Part shown: piece by piece, positions 9,889-18,891 of the stretch
How the letters are laid out: each line of letters opens with the position of its first letter
Position numbering within the stretch: the first letter of the stretch is position 1
Origin: Lelliottia nimipressuralis
GTDB taxonomy: Bacteria > Pseudomonadota > Gammaproteobacteria > Enterobacterales > Enterobacteriaceae
Assembly (NCBI RefSeq): GCF_004115925.1
Contig: NZ_SDDX01000026.1
Span: 37,179 to 101,178, forward strand
Reading direction: 5' to 3'
Length of the DNA stretch: 64,000 bases
Translations under genes and position numbers: made by a program
The notes under the pieces: model-generated
Told to the model about the DNA's origin: nothing
The model's database searches: none
Seen by the model: only the letters and a program-made list of their open reading frames with translations

Positions 9889-9918
9889 TGCCGGGTGGCG
9901 GCTTTGCCTCACCCGGCA
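9889..9918. repeat. REP-like palindrome after alr
   Basis: TGCCGGGT (9889-9896) pairs with ACCCGGCA (9911-9918) around a GGCGGCTTTGCCTC centre. This is the usual form of an enterobacterial REP element in the 3' region of a gene. It may stabilise alr mRNA. Confidence 0.75.
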
Positions 9919-10008
9919 TGCACCTTGTGATGAACATCCCCTCGATCTTCTCGCGCTTCCGGTTTATTGTTGAAATCCCTGCCTGACAGATATCCGGAGA
10001 TACATCGC

Positions 10009-11202
10009 GTGTTCCAGAAAGTTGACGCCTACGCCGGCGACCCCATTCTCTCCTTAATGGAGCGTTTCAAAGAAGATTCACGCAGCGACAAAGTGAACCT
10101 CAGCATCGGTCTTTACTACAACGAAGACGGTATCATTCCTCAGCTGCAGGCGGTGGCCGAAGCCGAAGCGCGTCTCAACGCGGTGCCGCACGGCGCCTCG
10201 CTCTATCTGCCGATGGAAGGGCTGAATACCTACCGCAACACCATTGCGCCGCTGCTGTTTGGTGCCGATCATGCGGTATTAACGCAAAAACGCGTCGCAA
10301 CCATTCAGACGCTGGGCGGTTCCGGTGCGCTGAAAGTGGGCGCCGATTTTTTGAAAAAGTACTTCCCCGATTCAGGCGTATGGGTCAGCGATCCGACCTG
10401 GGAAAACCACGTCGCGATTTTTGAAGGCGCGGGCTTTGCCGTCAGCACCTATCCGTGGTTCGACAACGACACCAAAGGTGTTCGCGTTGAAGCGCTGCTG
10501 GAAAAACTGCACACCTTGCCGGAGCGCAGCATCGTCCTGCTGCACCCATGCTGCCACAACCCAACCGGTTCGGATCTGACCAACAGCCAGTGGGATGCGG
10601 TCATTGAGGTGCTGAAAGCGCGCAATCTGATCCCGTTCCTCGACATCGCCTATCAGGGCTTTGGCGCAGGCATGGAAGAGGACGCCTACGCGATCCGCGC
10701 GATTGCCAGCGCCGGGCTGCCAGCACTGGTGAGCAACTCCTTCTCGAAGATTTTCTCCCTGTACGGCGAGCGTGTCGGCGGGTTGTCGGTGGTCTGCGAA
10801 GACGAACAGGCAGCAGGCCGCGTGCTCGGCCAGCTCAAAGCCACCGTGCGTCGTATCTACTCCAGCCCGCCGGCTTTCGGTGCACAGGTCGTGGCGACGG
10901 TTCTGGGCGATGAGGGCCTGAAGGCGACCTGGCTTGCTGAAGTGGAAGCGATGCGTACGCGTATTCTGGCGATGCGTCAGGCGCTGGTTAACGCCCTGAA
11001 AAGCGCGTTACCGGAGCATAACTTCGATTATCTGCTCAAGCAGCGCGGGATGTTCAGCTACACCGGGCTGAGCGCGCAGCAGGTCGATCGTCTGCGTGAA
11101 GAGTTTGGCGTCTATCTGATTGCCAGCGGCCGTATGTGTGTCGCAGGGCTGAATGCGCATAACGTTCAACGCGTCGCACAGGCGTTTGCGGCTGTGATGT
11201 AA
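10009..11202 (+). CDS. tyrB: Aromatic amino acid aminotransferase TyrB
   Basis: A 397-residue class I PLP aminotransferase acting on tyrosine, phenylalanine and leucine 2-oxo acids. Seen are [12 protein letters not shown], the HPCCHNPTG motif and the PLP-lysine segment [17 protein letters not shown] (around residue 247). The GTG at 10009 ([14 protein letters not shown]) gives the exact E. coli length and start; the longer reading from 9967 is not supported. E. coli tyrB is repressed by TyrR; I could not identify a convincing TyrR box here. Confidence 0.96.
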   Translation: MFQKVDAYAGDPILSLMERFKEDSRSDKVNLSIGLYYNEDGIIPQLQAVAEAEARLNAVPHGASLYLPMEGLNTYRNTIAPLLFGADHAVLTQKRVATIQTLGGSGALKVGADFLKKYFPDSGVWVSDPTWENHVAIFEGAGFAVSTYPWFDNDTKGVRVEALLEKLHTLPERSIVLLHPCCHNPTGSDLTNSQWDAVIEVLKARNLIPFLDIAYQGFGAGMEEDAYAIRAIASAGLPALVSNSFSKIFSLYGERVGGLSVVCEDEQAAGRVLGQLKATVRRIYSSPPAFGAQVVATVLGDEGLKATWLAEVEAMRTRILAMRQALVNALKSALPEHNFDYLLKQRGMFSYTGLSAQQVDRLREEFGVYLIASGRMCVAGLNAHNVQRVAQAFAAVM

Positions 11203-11238
11203 GCACTCACTTACTCTTTTGGGTTCGTACCCATTAAC

Positions 11239-11328
11239 GCCCGGTGGCGCTGTGCGTACCGGGCCAACAACGGCGACCACGACCTGAATCGCAGGCCGGG
11301 TAAGGCGCAATGGCCACCCGGCTTTTTT
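11239..11328. repeat. Pair of REP-like palindromes after tyrB
   Basis: Two palindromic units lie in tandem: GCCCGGT...ACCGGGC (11239-11264) and GCCGGGT...ACCCGGC (11295-11322). The second is followed by TTTTTTG and so can act as the tyrB terminator. This resembles a small BIME. The rest of the gap to aphA (to 11477) is AT-rich and should contain the aphA promoter. Confidence 0.7.
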
Positions 11329-11477
11329 GTTTTTCCCGCATTGTGATATCCCTCCCTTTACCAAGGACAATCTGAAAAATTTCCTTTCCTTCGCCTGGCT
11401 CAGGGGTTAAGGTCTGATAGATTTTTGACCATTCGCTCAATTTAAAACGATAACAAACTGAATATTCAGGGGAATAC

Positions 11478-12191
11478 ATGCGCAAGATCACACTGGCGCT
11501 CAGCGCCGCCTGCTTATTGTTCTCGCTTAATAGTGCAGTCGGTGCCCGAGCCTCCGCACCAACGCCGCTTTACACCGGAACCACCGCCGCCATTCTGGCT
11601 GAACAAGCCCCCATTCACTGGGTCTCCGTGGCGCAAATTGAAAACAGCCTGATGGGCCGCGCGCCAATGGCTGTCGGTTTTGACATTGACGATACCGTCC
11701 TCTTTTCCAGCCCTGGCTTCTGGCGAGGCAAAAAAACCTACTCGCCTGAGAGCGAGGAGTATCTGAAGAACCCGGAATTCTGGGAAAAAATGAACAACGG
11801 CTGGGATGAATTCAGTATCCCGAAAGAGGTGGGTCGCGCACTGATTGCGATGCACGTAAAACGCGGCGACAGCATCTATTTCATCACCGGTCGTAGCCAG
11901 ACCAAAACGGAAACCGTCAGCAAAACCCTGCAGGGCGATTTTTCCATTCCGCCAGCGAATATGAATCCGGTGATTTTTGCCGGGGACAAGCACGGGCAAA
12001 ACACCAAGACCCAGTGGCTGGAACAGAAAAATATCAAAGTGTTCTACGGCGATTCGGATAACGATATCTCTGCCGCGCGTGATGTCGGTGCCCGTGGCAT
12101 ACGCGTTCTGCGCGCCTCCAACTCGACGTACCGCCCGCTGCCCATGGCCGGCTCTTTTGGCGAAGAGGTGATTGTTAATTCTGAATACTGA
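11478..12191 (+). CDS. aphA: Class B acid phosphatase AphA
   Basis: A 237-residue periplasmic phosphatase of the DDDD/HAD superfamily with a signal peptide ([22 protein letters not shown]). The nucleophile motif is FDIDDTVLF (Asp69, Asp71), followed by ITGRSQ and the metal-binding [10 protein letters not shown]. AphA dephosphorylates nucleotides and other small phosphoesters and also transfers phosphate. Length and neighbours match E. coli. Confidence 0.96.
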   Translation: MRKITLALSAACLLFSLNSAVGARASAPTPLYTGTTAAILAEQAPIHWVSVAQIENSLMGRAPMAVGFDIDDTVLFSSPGFWRGKKTYSPESEEYLKNPEFWEKMNNGWDEFSIPKEVGRALIAMHVKRGDSIYFITGRSQTKTETVSKTLQGDFSIPPANMNPVIFAGDKHGQNTKTQWLEQKNIKVFYGDSDNDISAARDVGARGIRVLRASNSTYRPLPMAGSFGEEVIVNSEY

Positions 12192-12212
12192 TAATCGATG
12201 ATTATTTGTACA

Positions 12213-12237
12213 AATCGGGCCTGCCCGGGTTTACCTT
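12213..12237 (+). terminator. Possible weak terminator after aphA
   Basis: The GC-rich self-complementary stretch TCGGGCCTGCCCGGG is followed by TTTACCTTTT about 25 bases after the aphA stop. The stem is short and the loop tight, so this is only a candidate. Confidence 0.4.
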
Positions 12238-12308
12238 TTGTCGTCTTGCTGCACACTTAAAGAGGCAAGTCCTCAGGTCGCACTCAACCCACTCACAGGG
12301 GAGCAAAG

Positions 12309-12662
12309 ATGACAATTTCGGAGATACTGCAATATTGCATGAATAAACCGGGCGCCGGGCAAAGTGTCCACAGCGACTGGAAAGCCACGCAGATCAAAGT
12401 GGCTGACGTGCTGTTTGCGATGGTAAAAGAGGTAGAAGGGCGTCCGGCGGCATCGTTAAAAACCAGCCCGGAACTGGCGGACTTGTTGCGTCAGCAGCAC
12501 AGCGATGTGCGCCCGAGCAAGCATCTGAATAAAGCGCACTGGAGCACCGTCTATCTCGACGGCTCGCTGCCCGATTCGCAGATTTACTATTTGGTGGATG
12601 CCTCTTACAAGCAGGCCTTTGAGCTGCTGCCGGAAAATACCCGACAGCAGCTTTCAGACTGA
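12309..12662 (+). CDS. yjbR: MmcQ/YjbR family DNA-binding protein YjbR
   Basis: A 117-residue protein beginning MTISEILQYCMNKPGAGQSV with the family core VLFAMVKEVEGRPAASLKTSP and HLNKAHWSTVYLDGSLPD. The family has a CyaY-like fold and its members are predicted DNA-binding proteins; the physiological role is unknown. It converges on uvrA with only 3 bases between the stop codons, the same arrangement as in E. coli. Confidence 0.93.
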   Translation: MTISEILQYCMNKPGAGQSVHSDWKATQIKVADVLFAMVKEVEGRPAASLKTSPELADLLRQQHSDVRPSKHLNKAHWSTVYLDGSLPDSQIYYLVDASYKQAFELLPENTRQQLSD

Positions 12663-12665
12663 GGA

Positions 12666-15488
12666 TTACAGCAGAGGTTTAAGGAAGCGCGCGGTGTGCG
12701 AGGCTTCGCACTCGGCAACTGTCTCTGGCGTACCGGAGACGAGGATTTCACCGCCGCCGCTGCCGCCTTCCGGACCGAGATCCACAATCCAGTCTGCGGT
12801 TTTGATGACATCCAGATTGTGCTCAATGACCACAATGGTGTTGCCCTGATCGCGCAGCTGATGCAGCACTTCAAGCAACTGCTGGATATCGGCAAAGTGC
12901 AGGCCGGTGGTTGGCTCATCCAGAATATACAGCGTCTGGCCCGTGCCGCGTTTCGACAGTTCACGCGCCAGCTTCACGCGCTGGGCTTCACCGCCGGAGA
13001 GCGTTGTCGCTGACTGCCCGAGACGAATGTAGGTCAGCCCCACGTCCATCAGCGTTTGCAGCTTACGCGCCAGCGCAGGCACCGCATCGAAGAACTCACG
13101 CGCCTCTTCAATGGTCATATCCAGCACTTCGTGGATCGTTTTGCCTTTGTACTTAATCTCCAGCGTTTCGCGGTTATAGCGCTTGCCTTTGCACTGATCG
13201 CACGGCACGTAGATATCCGGCAGGAAGTGCATTTCAACTTTGATCACACCGTCGCCCTGACAGGCTTCACAGCGCCCACCGCGCACGTTAAAGCTGAAAC
13301 GTCCTGGCGTATACCCGCGCGAGCGTGATTCAGGAACACCGGCAAACAGTTCACGTACAGGCGTAAAGACGCCCGTATACGTAGCCGGGTTTGAACGCGG
13401 CGTACGGCCAATCGGGCTTTGGTCGATATCGATCACTTTATCGAAATGTTCCAGGCCCTGAATGTCGCGATACGGCGCTGGCTCGGCGAGCGTTGCGCCG
13501 TTCAGCTGAGTCTGTGCAATCGGGAACAAGGTATCGTTAATCAGCGTCGATTTACCGGAACCCGACACCCCGGTGACACAGGTGAACAGCCCGACTGGCA
13601 GCGTCAGCGTGACGTCTTTCAGGTTGTTGCCGCGCGCGCCAGTCAGCTTCAGCACTTTCTCTGGGTTGGCCGCAACGCGCTGCTTCGGCACGTCGATTTT
13701 GCGTTTGCCGCTCATGAACTGCCCGGTCAACGACTCCGGAACGGCCATGATGTCGGCCAGCGTCCCTTCGGCTACCACTTGGCCGCCATGCACACCCGCG
13801 CCAGGGCCGATATCGATGACGTGGTCTGCGGCGCGGATTGCGTCTTCGTCGTGCTCGACCACAATCACCGTGTTACCCAAATTACGCAGGTGGATCAGCG
13901 TGCCGAGCAGGCGTTCGTTATCGCGCTGGTGCAGGCCGATGGACGGCTCATCCAGCACGTACATTACGCCGACTAAGCCCGCGCCAATCTGGCTTGCCAG
14001 ACGGATACGCTGCGCTTCGCCGCCGGAGAGGGTCTCCGCTGAGCGAGAAAGTGACAGATAGTTCAGGCCGACGTTCACGAGGAACTTCAGGCGATCGCCA
14101 ATCTCTTTCAGCACTTTCTCAGCAATCTGCGCGCGCTGGCCGGAGAGCTTAAGATTGGTGAAGAAGTCCATCGCGTGGCCGATGCTCATGTCTGAGATGG
14201 TCGGTAGCGCCGTGTTCTCGACAAAGACATGGCGAGCCTCGCGGCGCAGACGCGTTCCTTCACAGGTGGTGCAGGAGCGGTTGCTGATAAACTTCGCCAG
14301 CTCCTCGCGCACTGCGCTGGACTCGGTCTCTTTGTAGCGGCGTTCCATGTTATGCAACACGCCTTCGAACGGATGGCGGCGCACGGAGGTATCGCCGCGA
14401 TCGTTCATGTACTTGAACTCGATGTTCTCTTTGCCGGAACCTGACAGCACCACTTTATGAACATTCGGGCTTAAGCTCGCCCACGGCGCTTCGATGTCGA
14501 ACTTATAGTGTTCGGCCAGGGATTTCAGCATCTGGAAGTAGTAGAAATTACGGCGATCCCAGCCGCGAATCGCGCCACCCGCCAGCGAAAGCTCCGGATT
14601 CTGAATGATGCGATCCGGATCGAAATATTGCTGCACGCCCAGACCATCACAGGTAGGGCACGCGCCAGCCGGGTTGTTAAACGAGAACAGACGCGGTTCC
14701 AGTTCGCGCATGCTGTAGCCGCAAATCGGACAGGCAAAGTTCGCGGAGAAGAGCAGCTCTTCGGTTTTCGCATCGTCCATATCCGCGACGATAGCGGAAC
14801 CACCCGACAGCTCCAGCGCCGTTTCGAACGATTCGGCCAGACGCTGCGTGAGATCGTCGCGCACTTTAAAGCGGTCAATCACCACTTCAATGGTGTGTTT
14901 CTTTTGCAGTTCCAGCTTCGGCGGATCGGAAAGGTCACACACTTCCCCGTCGATACGCGCGCGGATGTAGCCCTGGCTTGCCAGGTTTTCCAGCGTTTTG
15001 GTGTGCTCGCCTTTCCTGTCTTTAATGATAGGCGCCAGCAGCATCAGGCGCTTGCCTTCAGGCTGCGCCAGCACGTTATCCACCATCTGACTGACGGTTT
15101 GCGCGGCCAGCGGCACGTCATGATCCGGGCAGCGCGGCTCGCCCACGCGGGCAAACAGCAGACGCAGATAGTCATGAATTTCAGTAATCGTACCGACCGT
15201 AGAACGCGGGTTGTGGGACGTTGATTTCTGCTCAATGGAAATGGCAGGCGACAACCCTTCGATATGGTCGACGTCCGGCTTTTCCATCAGTGACAGGAAC
15301 TGACGCGCATAGGCGGAGAGCGATTCAACGTAACGACGCTGTCCTTCGGCATACAAGGTGTCGAAAGCCAGAGATGACTTGCCAGAACCCGATAGCCCGG
15401 TCACGACAATCAGCTTGTCGCGAGGGATTATGAGGTTGATATTCTTGAGATTATGGGTGCGGGCGCCCCGTACTTCGATCTTATCCAT
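12666..15488 (-). CDS. uvrA: Excinuclease ABC subunit A
   Basis: At 940 residues this has the E. coli length. UvrA is the damage-sensing ATPase of nucleotide excision repair. It contains two ABC ATPase modules: Walker [13 protein letters not shown] near the N-terminus and [12 protein letters not shown] around residue 640, and two LSGGEAQR signatures. Zinc modules are CPICGY...CPTC and CEACQGDG...CDQC. It is divergent from ssb. An SOS operator 83 bases upstream of the ATG places it under LexA. Confidence 0.98.
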   Translation of the reverse strand: MDKIEVRGARTHNLKNINLIIPRDKLIVVTGLSGSGKSSLAFDTLYAEGQRRYVESLSAYARQFLSLMEKPDVDHIEGLSPAISIEQKSTSHNPRSTVGTITEIHDYLRLLFARVGEPRCPDHDVPLAAQTVSQMVDNVLAQPEGKRLMLLAPIIKDRKGEHTKTLENLASQGYIRARIDGEVCDLSDPPKLELQKKHTIEVVIDRFKVRDDLTQRLAESFETALELSGGSAIVADMDDAKTEELLFSANFACPICGYSMRELEPRLFSFNNPAGACPTCDGLGVQQYFDPDRIIQNPELSLAGGAIRGWDRRNFYYFQMLKSLAEHYKFDIEAPWASLSPNVHKVVLSGSGKENIEFKYMNDRGDTSVRRHPFEGVLHNMERRYKETESSAVREELAKFISNRSCTTCEGTRLRREARHVFVENTALPTISDMSIGHAMDFFTNLKLSGQRAQIAEKVLKEIGDRLKFLVNVGLNYLSLSRSAETLSGGEAQRIRLASQIGAGLVGVMYVLDEPSIGLHQRDNERLLGTLIHLRNLGNTVIVVEHDEDAIRAADHVIDIGPGAGVHGGQVVAEGTLADIMAVPESLTGQFMSGKRKIDVPKQRVAANPEKVLKLTGARGNNLKDVTLTLPVGLFTCVTGVSGSGKSTLINDTLFPIAQTQLNGATLAEPAPYRDIQGLEHFDKVIDIDQSPIGRTPRSNPATYTGVFTPVRELFAGVPESRSRGYTPGRFSFNVRGGRCEACQGDGVIKVEMHFLPDIYVPCDQCKGKRYNRETLEIKYKGKTIHEVLDMTIEEAREFFDAVPALARKLQTLMDVGLTYIRLGQSATTLSGGEAQRVKLARELSKRGTGQTLYILDEPTTGLHFADIQQLLEVLHQLRDQGNTIVVIEHNLDVIKTADWIVDLGPEGGSGGGEILVSGTPETVAECEASHTARFLKPLL

Positions 15489-15570
15489 TCACCTTTCCCG
15501 GTAGAGACTCGGATGCCTGGTTTGTTTGAAGGACAAACGGCAGAAACGGCTAATTATGACACAATCTGAC

Positions 15571-15586
15571 CTGTTTTAATATACAG
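15571..15586. promoter_or_regulatory. SOS (LexA) box between uvrA and ssb
   Basis: CTGTTTTAATATACAG has the CTG-N10-CAG form with an AT-rich centre, a near-consensus LexA operator. It lies in the shared uvrA/ssb control region, nearer uvrA. In E. coli the equivalent box controls uvrA and affects one ssb promoter. Confidence 0.92.
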
Positions 15587-15734
15587 TATTGGAAAGCAGG
15601 TTCCGATTTAATGTGCAACAATGTTTAGGTAGCGTGAGTTCTGTGGAATCGCGGTCGCAGCTATCAAATTGCACCGTGGAAATGGTACACTCGCGCGTTT
15701 ACACTATTAAGAAACGTATTCAGGAGACACAATC

Positions 15735-16262
15735 ATGGCCAGCAGAGGCGTAAACAAGGTGATTCTCGTCGGTAATCTGGGCCAGGACCCGGAAGTACGC
15801 TACATGCCGAGTGGTGGCGCAGTTGCCAACATTACGCTGGCTACTTCCGAATCCTGGCGTGATAAAGCGACCGGTGAGATGAAAGAGCAGACTGAATGGC
15901 ACCGCGTTGTGCTGTTCGGCAAACTGGCAGAAGTGGCTGGTGAATATCTGCGTAAAGGTTCTCAGGTGTATATCGAAGGTCAGCTTCGTACCCGTAAATG
16001 GACCGATCAGTCCGGTGCAGAAAAGTACACCACTGAAGTTGTGGTAAACGTCGGCGGTACCATGCAGATGCTGGGTGGCCGTCAGGGCGGTGGCGCACCT
16101 GCAGGCGGCGGCCAGCAGCAGCAGGGTAGCTGGGGTCAGCCTCAGCAGCCACAGGGCGGCAATCAGTTCAGCGGCGGCGCGCAGTCTCGTCCGCAGCAGC
16201 AGTCTGCTCCAGCACCGTCTAATGAACCACCAATGGATTTCGACGACGATATCCCGTTCTAA
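15735..16262 (+). CDS. ssb: Single-stranded DNA-binding protein
   Basis: A 175-residue protein with an N-terminal OB fold ([23 protein letters not shown] to about residue 112), a glycine/glutamine/proline-rich linker (residues 115-165) and the acidic partner-binding tip MDFDDDIPF. It coats single-stranded DNA as a tetramer and recruits repair and replication proteins. The linker is rich in Q runs, as in enterobacterial SSB. A strong terminator follows after about 100 bases. Confidence 0.98.
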   Translation: MASRGVNKVILVGNLGQDPEVRYMPSGGAVANITLATSESWRDKATGEMKEQTEWHRVVLFGKLAEVAGEYLRKGSQVYIEGQLRTRKWTDQSGAEKYTTEVVVNVGGTMQMLGGRQGGGAPAGGGQQQQGSWGQPQQPQGGNQFSGGAQSRPQQQSAPAPSNEPPMDFDDDIPF

Positions 16263-16360
16263 GACTCAGACCGTGCTGTCGCCTGGCGGCTCGCTGTTTG
16301 CACTGGCCTGCTCACCATTTTGCAGGCCAGAGAAACGCAGCGCCGCCCGGTGATAAAACG

Positions 16361-16391
16361 AAAAAGCCCCTTTTTGGGGCTTTTTGTTTTT
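16361..16391. terminator. Terminator after ssb
   Basis: A perfect 10-bp stem AAAAAGCCCC / GGGGCTTTTT with a TTTTT loop, followed by GTTTTTT. The A-run on the left makes it work in both directions, so it may also serve the convergent EAL gene. Confidence 0.9.
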
Positions 16392-16411
16392 TATCTCTCC
16401 AGGGAAAATGG

Positions 16412-17173
16412 CTAGCGTTCGGGCTGCATATACTCCTGGTGAAAATGCTCTTTACTGATCGGGCGGGAGAAGAGAAAACCTTGTCCGTATTTCACACCGT
16501 GGCGCAGCATCGCGGAGACGTGCGTGTAATTTTCCACGCCTTCAATAATGACATCGATATCAATCTCATTGATATAATCCAGCATTAAAAACGTCTTTTC
16601 GATATTTCCGGCAGTCAGACAACTTCTGTCGAGCTTAATATAGTCTGTCGTCCAGATAGCAAGCCGTGATTTCAATGTTTCCAGGCTGTCAATACCATCC
16701 CAGGCGAGCTGAATGCCGGCTTTGCTCAGCCGGTCGAGATTTTGGCAGACAGATTCTTCCGGCGTATCGATGATATCCGTAATTTCAAAAATAAAGTTTC
16801 GCGGTGACAGATTATTTTTCTGCATCATGTCTAACGCGCGCGCCGAAAATTCGGTATCGTTCAATTGTACCTGAGATATATTCAGGGTAAAAAGCGGATT
16901 TTCCCGCAACGCCAGCGGCTGTCTGGCGATGAATTTAAATGCCTGGGCCATGACATAATCACCCATCGGCAAAATTCCGCCCGTCTCTTCCAGCTGGCTG
17001 ATAAAATAATTCGGCGGCACGATATTGCGCCTATGGGTGCCGCGCACAAGAACTTCACCGCCTATACAGGCGAAGCGCGAAAGATCGAAAATGGGTTGAA
17101 TAACAAAATCGATACCAGCATCGAGCTTGTTTTTTTCGACACACTGAACAACAAAATGTGTACTTTTTTCCAT
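16412..17173 (-). CDS. Stand-alone EAL-domain protein with degenerate active site
   Basis: A 253-residue protein consisting of one EAL (cyclic-di-GMP phosphodiesterase) domain, with no membrane segment or sensor domain. Retained are EVL (Glu40), LNIS (Asn98), FEIT (Glu130), IKLD (Lys180), EGVE (Glu211) and GQGF (Gln231). The metal-binding DD pair with loop 6, normally DDFGTGYSS, reads DGIDSLETL (Asp159, Gly160): the second Asp is lost. By family knowledge this should abolish or strongly weaken hydrolysis, so a c-di-GMP- or protein-binding role is likely, as for YdiV-type EAL proteins that act on flagellar regulators. A sigma-28-like promoter shared with lafA and lfgM lies 35 bases upstream. 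E. coli has yjcB/pdeC in this place; this protein is much shorter than PdeC. Confidence 0.85.
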   Translation of the reverse strand: MEKSTHFVVQCVEKNKLDAGIDFVIQPIFDLSRFACIGGEVLVRGTHRRNIVPPNYFISQLEETGGILPMGDYVMAQAFKFIARQPLALRENPLFTLNISQVQLNDTEFSARALDMMQKNNLSPRNFIFEITDIIDTPEESVCQNLDRLSKAGIQLAWDGIDSLETLKSRLAIWTTDYIKLDRSCLTAGNIEKTFLMLDYINEIDIDVIIEGVENYTHVSAMLRHGVKYGQGFLFSRPISKEHFHQEYMQPER

Positions 17174-17204
17174 GCCAGCCTCATCACCATAACGTTACCC
17201 GTTC

Positions 17205-17233
17205 AAAGCGACACACTCTGCGCCAGACTTAAA
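17205..17233 (-). promoter_or_regulatory. Sigma-28 (LafS-type) promoter of the EAL gene
   Basis: On the minus strand TTTAAGTC (17233-17226) is followed by 13 bases and GTCGC (17212-17208). The last six bases of the spacer plus this element read GAGTGTGTCGC, identical to the lafA promoter. Spacing equals that before lafA and lfgM. The -10-like element ends 35 bases before the EAL start codon. Confidence 0.75.
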
Positions 17234-17336
17234 CAGGAAGGGCAACAATGCGGCGGCGTGGTATGAGCCAGTGTATTACAGCATTCTGAAGGAAGTAAAA
17301 ATACGGAAAAGCGTTTGAAACGGGAAAGAATAATAT

Positions 17337-17382
17337 TATGGGAAATTTTATTGTTTTACATCTGGAAATGAAATTTCCCATA
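17337..17382. repeat. 12-bp perfect inverted repeat with 22-base loop
   Basis: TATGGGAAATTT (17337-17348) and AAATTTCCCATA (17371-17382) are exact reverse complements. The element lies between the EAL promoter and the 82-residue ORF that ends at 17401. It could be the terminator of that ORF (there is no T-run after either arm) or an operator. The rest of the 227-base gap holds only the EAL promoter. Confidence 0.5.
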
Positions 17383-17400
17383 GAGTGAATAACAATAACG

Positions 17401-17649
17401 TCATTCGTTCTTTAAATCGTATTCGATAAGTTTCCAGGTGACGGGGTAGCCATTTTGCCAGGGCATCGTGTCACCCTTTATAACATTTACCACATTGGTC
17501 ACCGCAGGGTTATCTATTCGCCAGTAACCACTTTGCGGACATGCATTTCCACTGGAGCGTTTTATACCTAAGGGACTGCGCGAGGATTCTGTTTGCGATC
17601 CGTAGGCGGCTACGGTTGCCATGGTCAAATTACTACTGTCAATTTTCAT
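17401..17649 (-). CDS. Small orphan protein, unknown function
   Basis: An 82-residue reading frame with an ATG start and a GGATA sequence 7 bases before it. The N-terminal half is Ser/Thr-rich and probably unstructured. The C-terminal half has CPQSGYWRIDNP and a GDTMPWQNGYPVTWKL end. This Cys-Pro-x-x-Gly-x-Trp pattern resembles, from memory, the short C-terminal modules of some type VI immunity-type proteins; that resemblance is weak. There is no signal peptide. It may be a remnant of a larger gene or a real small protein. Confidence 0.45.
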   Translation of the reverse strand: MKIDSSNLTMATVAAYGSQTESSRSPLGIKRSSGNACPQSGYWRIDNPAVTNVVNVIKGDTMPWQNGYPVTWKLIEYDLKNE

Positions 17650-17823
17650 TATTAAGTATCCATAATTTAATCATCCCATTTTTAATATTGCGACAAAATA
17701 CCAACAAAACTTAACACCTCATTCTCATTAATTATAAATATAGATACCCTGAATGGGTTTATATTGCAAAGTGGGTAGGCATTCGCCACAATAGAGCTAT
17801 TATTGGATGAAAGTTGAGCAATT

Positions 17824-18810
17824 ATGATCTCTCGCCGCATTCTGTTTTGCCTCATGCTAATGTTGAGCAGCAGCGCCATGGCGGTGAACTGCCAAAGAGC
17901 CGTCACGCCGCTGGAAAATACGATTTGTAATAACGACAACTTGCACTGGCTCGACAGCACCCTGTCGGTGGTTTATCAGCAGGCGATTCATCAGGATGGT
18001 CTGGCGGCAAACGATAAAGAGTATCTCCACTGGGAAAAGCTGCTGGAAAAATGCACAACCGCTGTCTGCATTGAACGTGCGTACTACGCCGGGATCAGTG
18101 GGATTTCCAACGTTAACCGCGATTTTAAGTGGGAAGGCAAATGGTGGAACATGCTGGCACCCAATATGAGCGGCGGGGTGATCCAGTTCAGTCGCAGTGC
18201 CCAGTGGAGCGAGACGCTGGATATTCGTGCCTGGGCGGGGTTAAACAAAGATGAATTCACCGCCGAGGCGCGCAAACTCTACGGGATGCTGGTGGTCGAG
18301 AAGGTGGTGGACACCAATAACTGCAAACTGCTGCTGATCCCCAAACACGACGGCTCCCTCCAGGTTTACAGTAACTCCGACTGGGGCTGCCGCATGTCGA
18401 TGCCAGCCGGGGTATTCCTCGATGGCGCTTATCAGATGGCGGAACACGATCCGCGCCCCAAAGCGACGCTGCTCACCCTCGGGATCTTCCAGGATGCCGC
18501 CCTCGACGACAAATTCCGCGCGCTGGTCGGGGACGATTACCAGAACTTCGTCAACAGCGCGAACGTCTATATTTATCAGAATGATATCGACAACATCGGT
18601 GCCCGCGTGATCTCCATGTGGGTGCAAGGTGCGGCAAATAAACACACGGCTATCGTGATGTACACGCCGAAAGGGGAAATCTGGGCCGGGCTGATTTCGC
18701 CAGCGAAAGGGGGCGGCCTGATGTTCAGCTATTACAGCACCGACGGTAGCGATCAGCGCCATATGCCGCGCACCCTCGCCGGCTGGAAACTGCGTTTTTT
18801 GGATGATTAA
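17824..18810 (+). CDS. Periplasmic protein with LprI-like N-terminal module
   Basis: A 328-residue exported protein with signal peptide (MISRRILFCLMLMLSSSAMA) directly followed by a cysteine module VNCQRAVTPLENTIC...LEKCTTAVCIERAY. This is the disulphide pattern of LprI/DUF1311-type lysozyme-inhibitor-like domains. The remaining ~230 residues are a soluble domain I do not recognise (two further cysteines, NCKLLL and DWGCRM). It is monocistronic. A link to the adjacent flagellar cluster cannot be shown. Confidence 0.6.
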   Translation: MISRRILFCLMLMLSSSAMAVNCQRAVTPLENTICNNDNLHWLDSTLSVVYQQAIHQDGLAANDKEYLHWEKLLEKCTTAVCIERAYYAGISGISNVNRDFKWEGKWWNMLAPNMSGGVIQFSRSAQWSETLDIRAWAGLNKDEFTAEARKLYGMLVVEKVVDTNNCKLLLIPKHDGSLQVYSNSDWGCRMSMPAGVFLDGAYQMAEHDPRPKATLLTLGIFQDAALDDKFRALVGDDYQNFVNSANVYIYQNDIDNIGARVISMWVQGAANKHTAIVMYTPKGEIWAGLISPAKGGGLMFSYYSTDGSDQRHMPRTLAGWKLRFLDD

Positions 18811-18822
18811 CTGGCAGGAAAT

Positions 18823-18848
18823 GCCGGGTAACGCAGCGCTTGCCCGGC
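18823..18848. repeat. REP-like palindrome downstream of the LprI-like gene
   Basis: GCCGGG (18823-18828) pairs with CCCGGC (18843-18848), and a further half-unit GCCGCCGGGC follows at about 18871-18880. It lies between the convergent LprI-like gene and lfhA and marks the edge of the flagellar insertion. Confidence 0.55.
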
Positions 18849-18891
18849 TGACAACACCACTCACGCAGTGCCGCCGGGCATTCATCACTGA

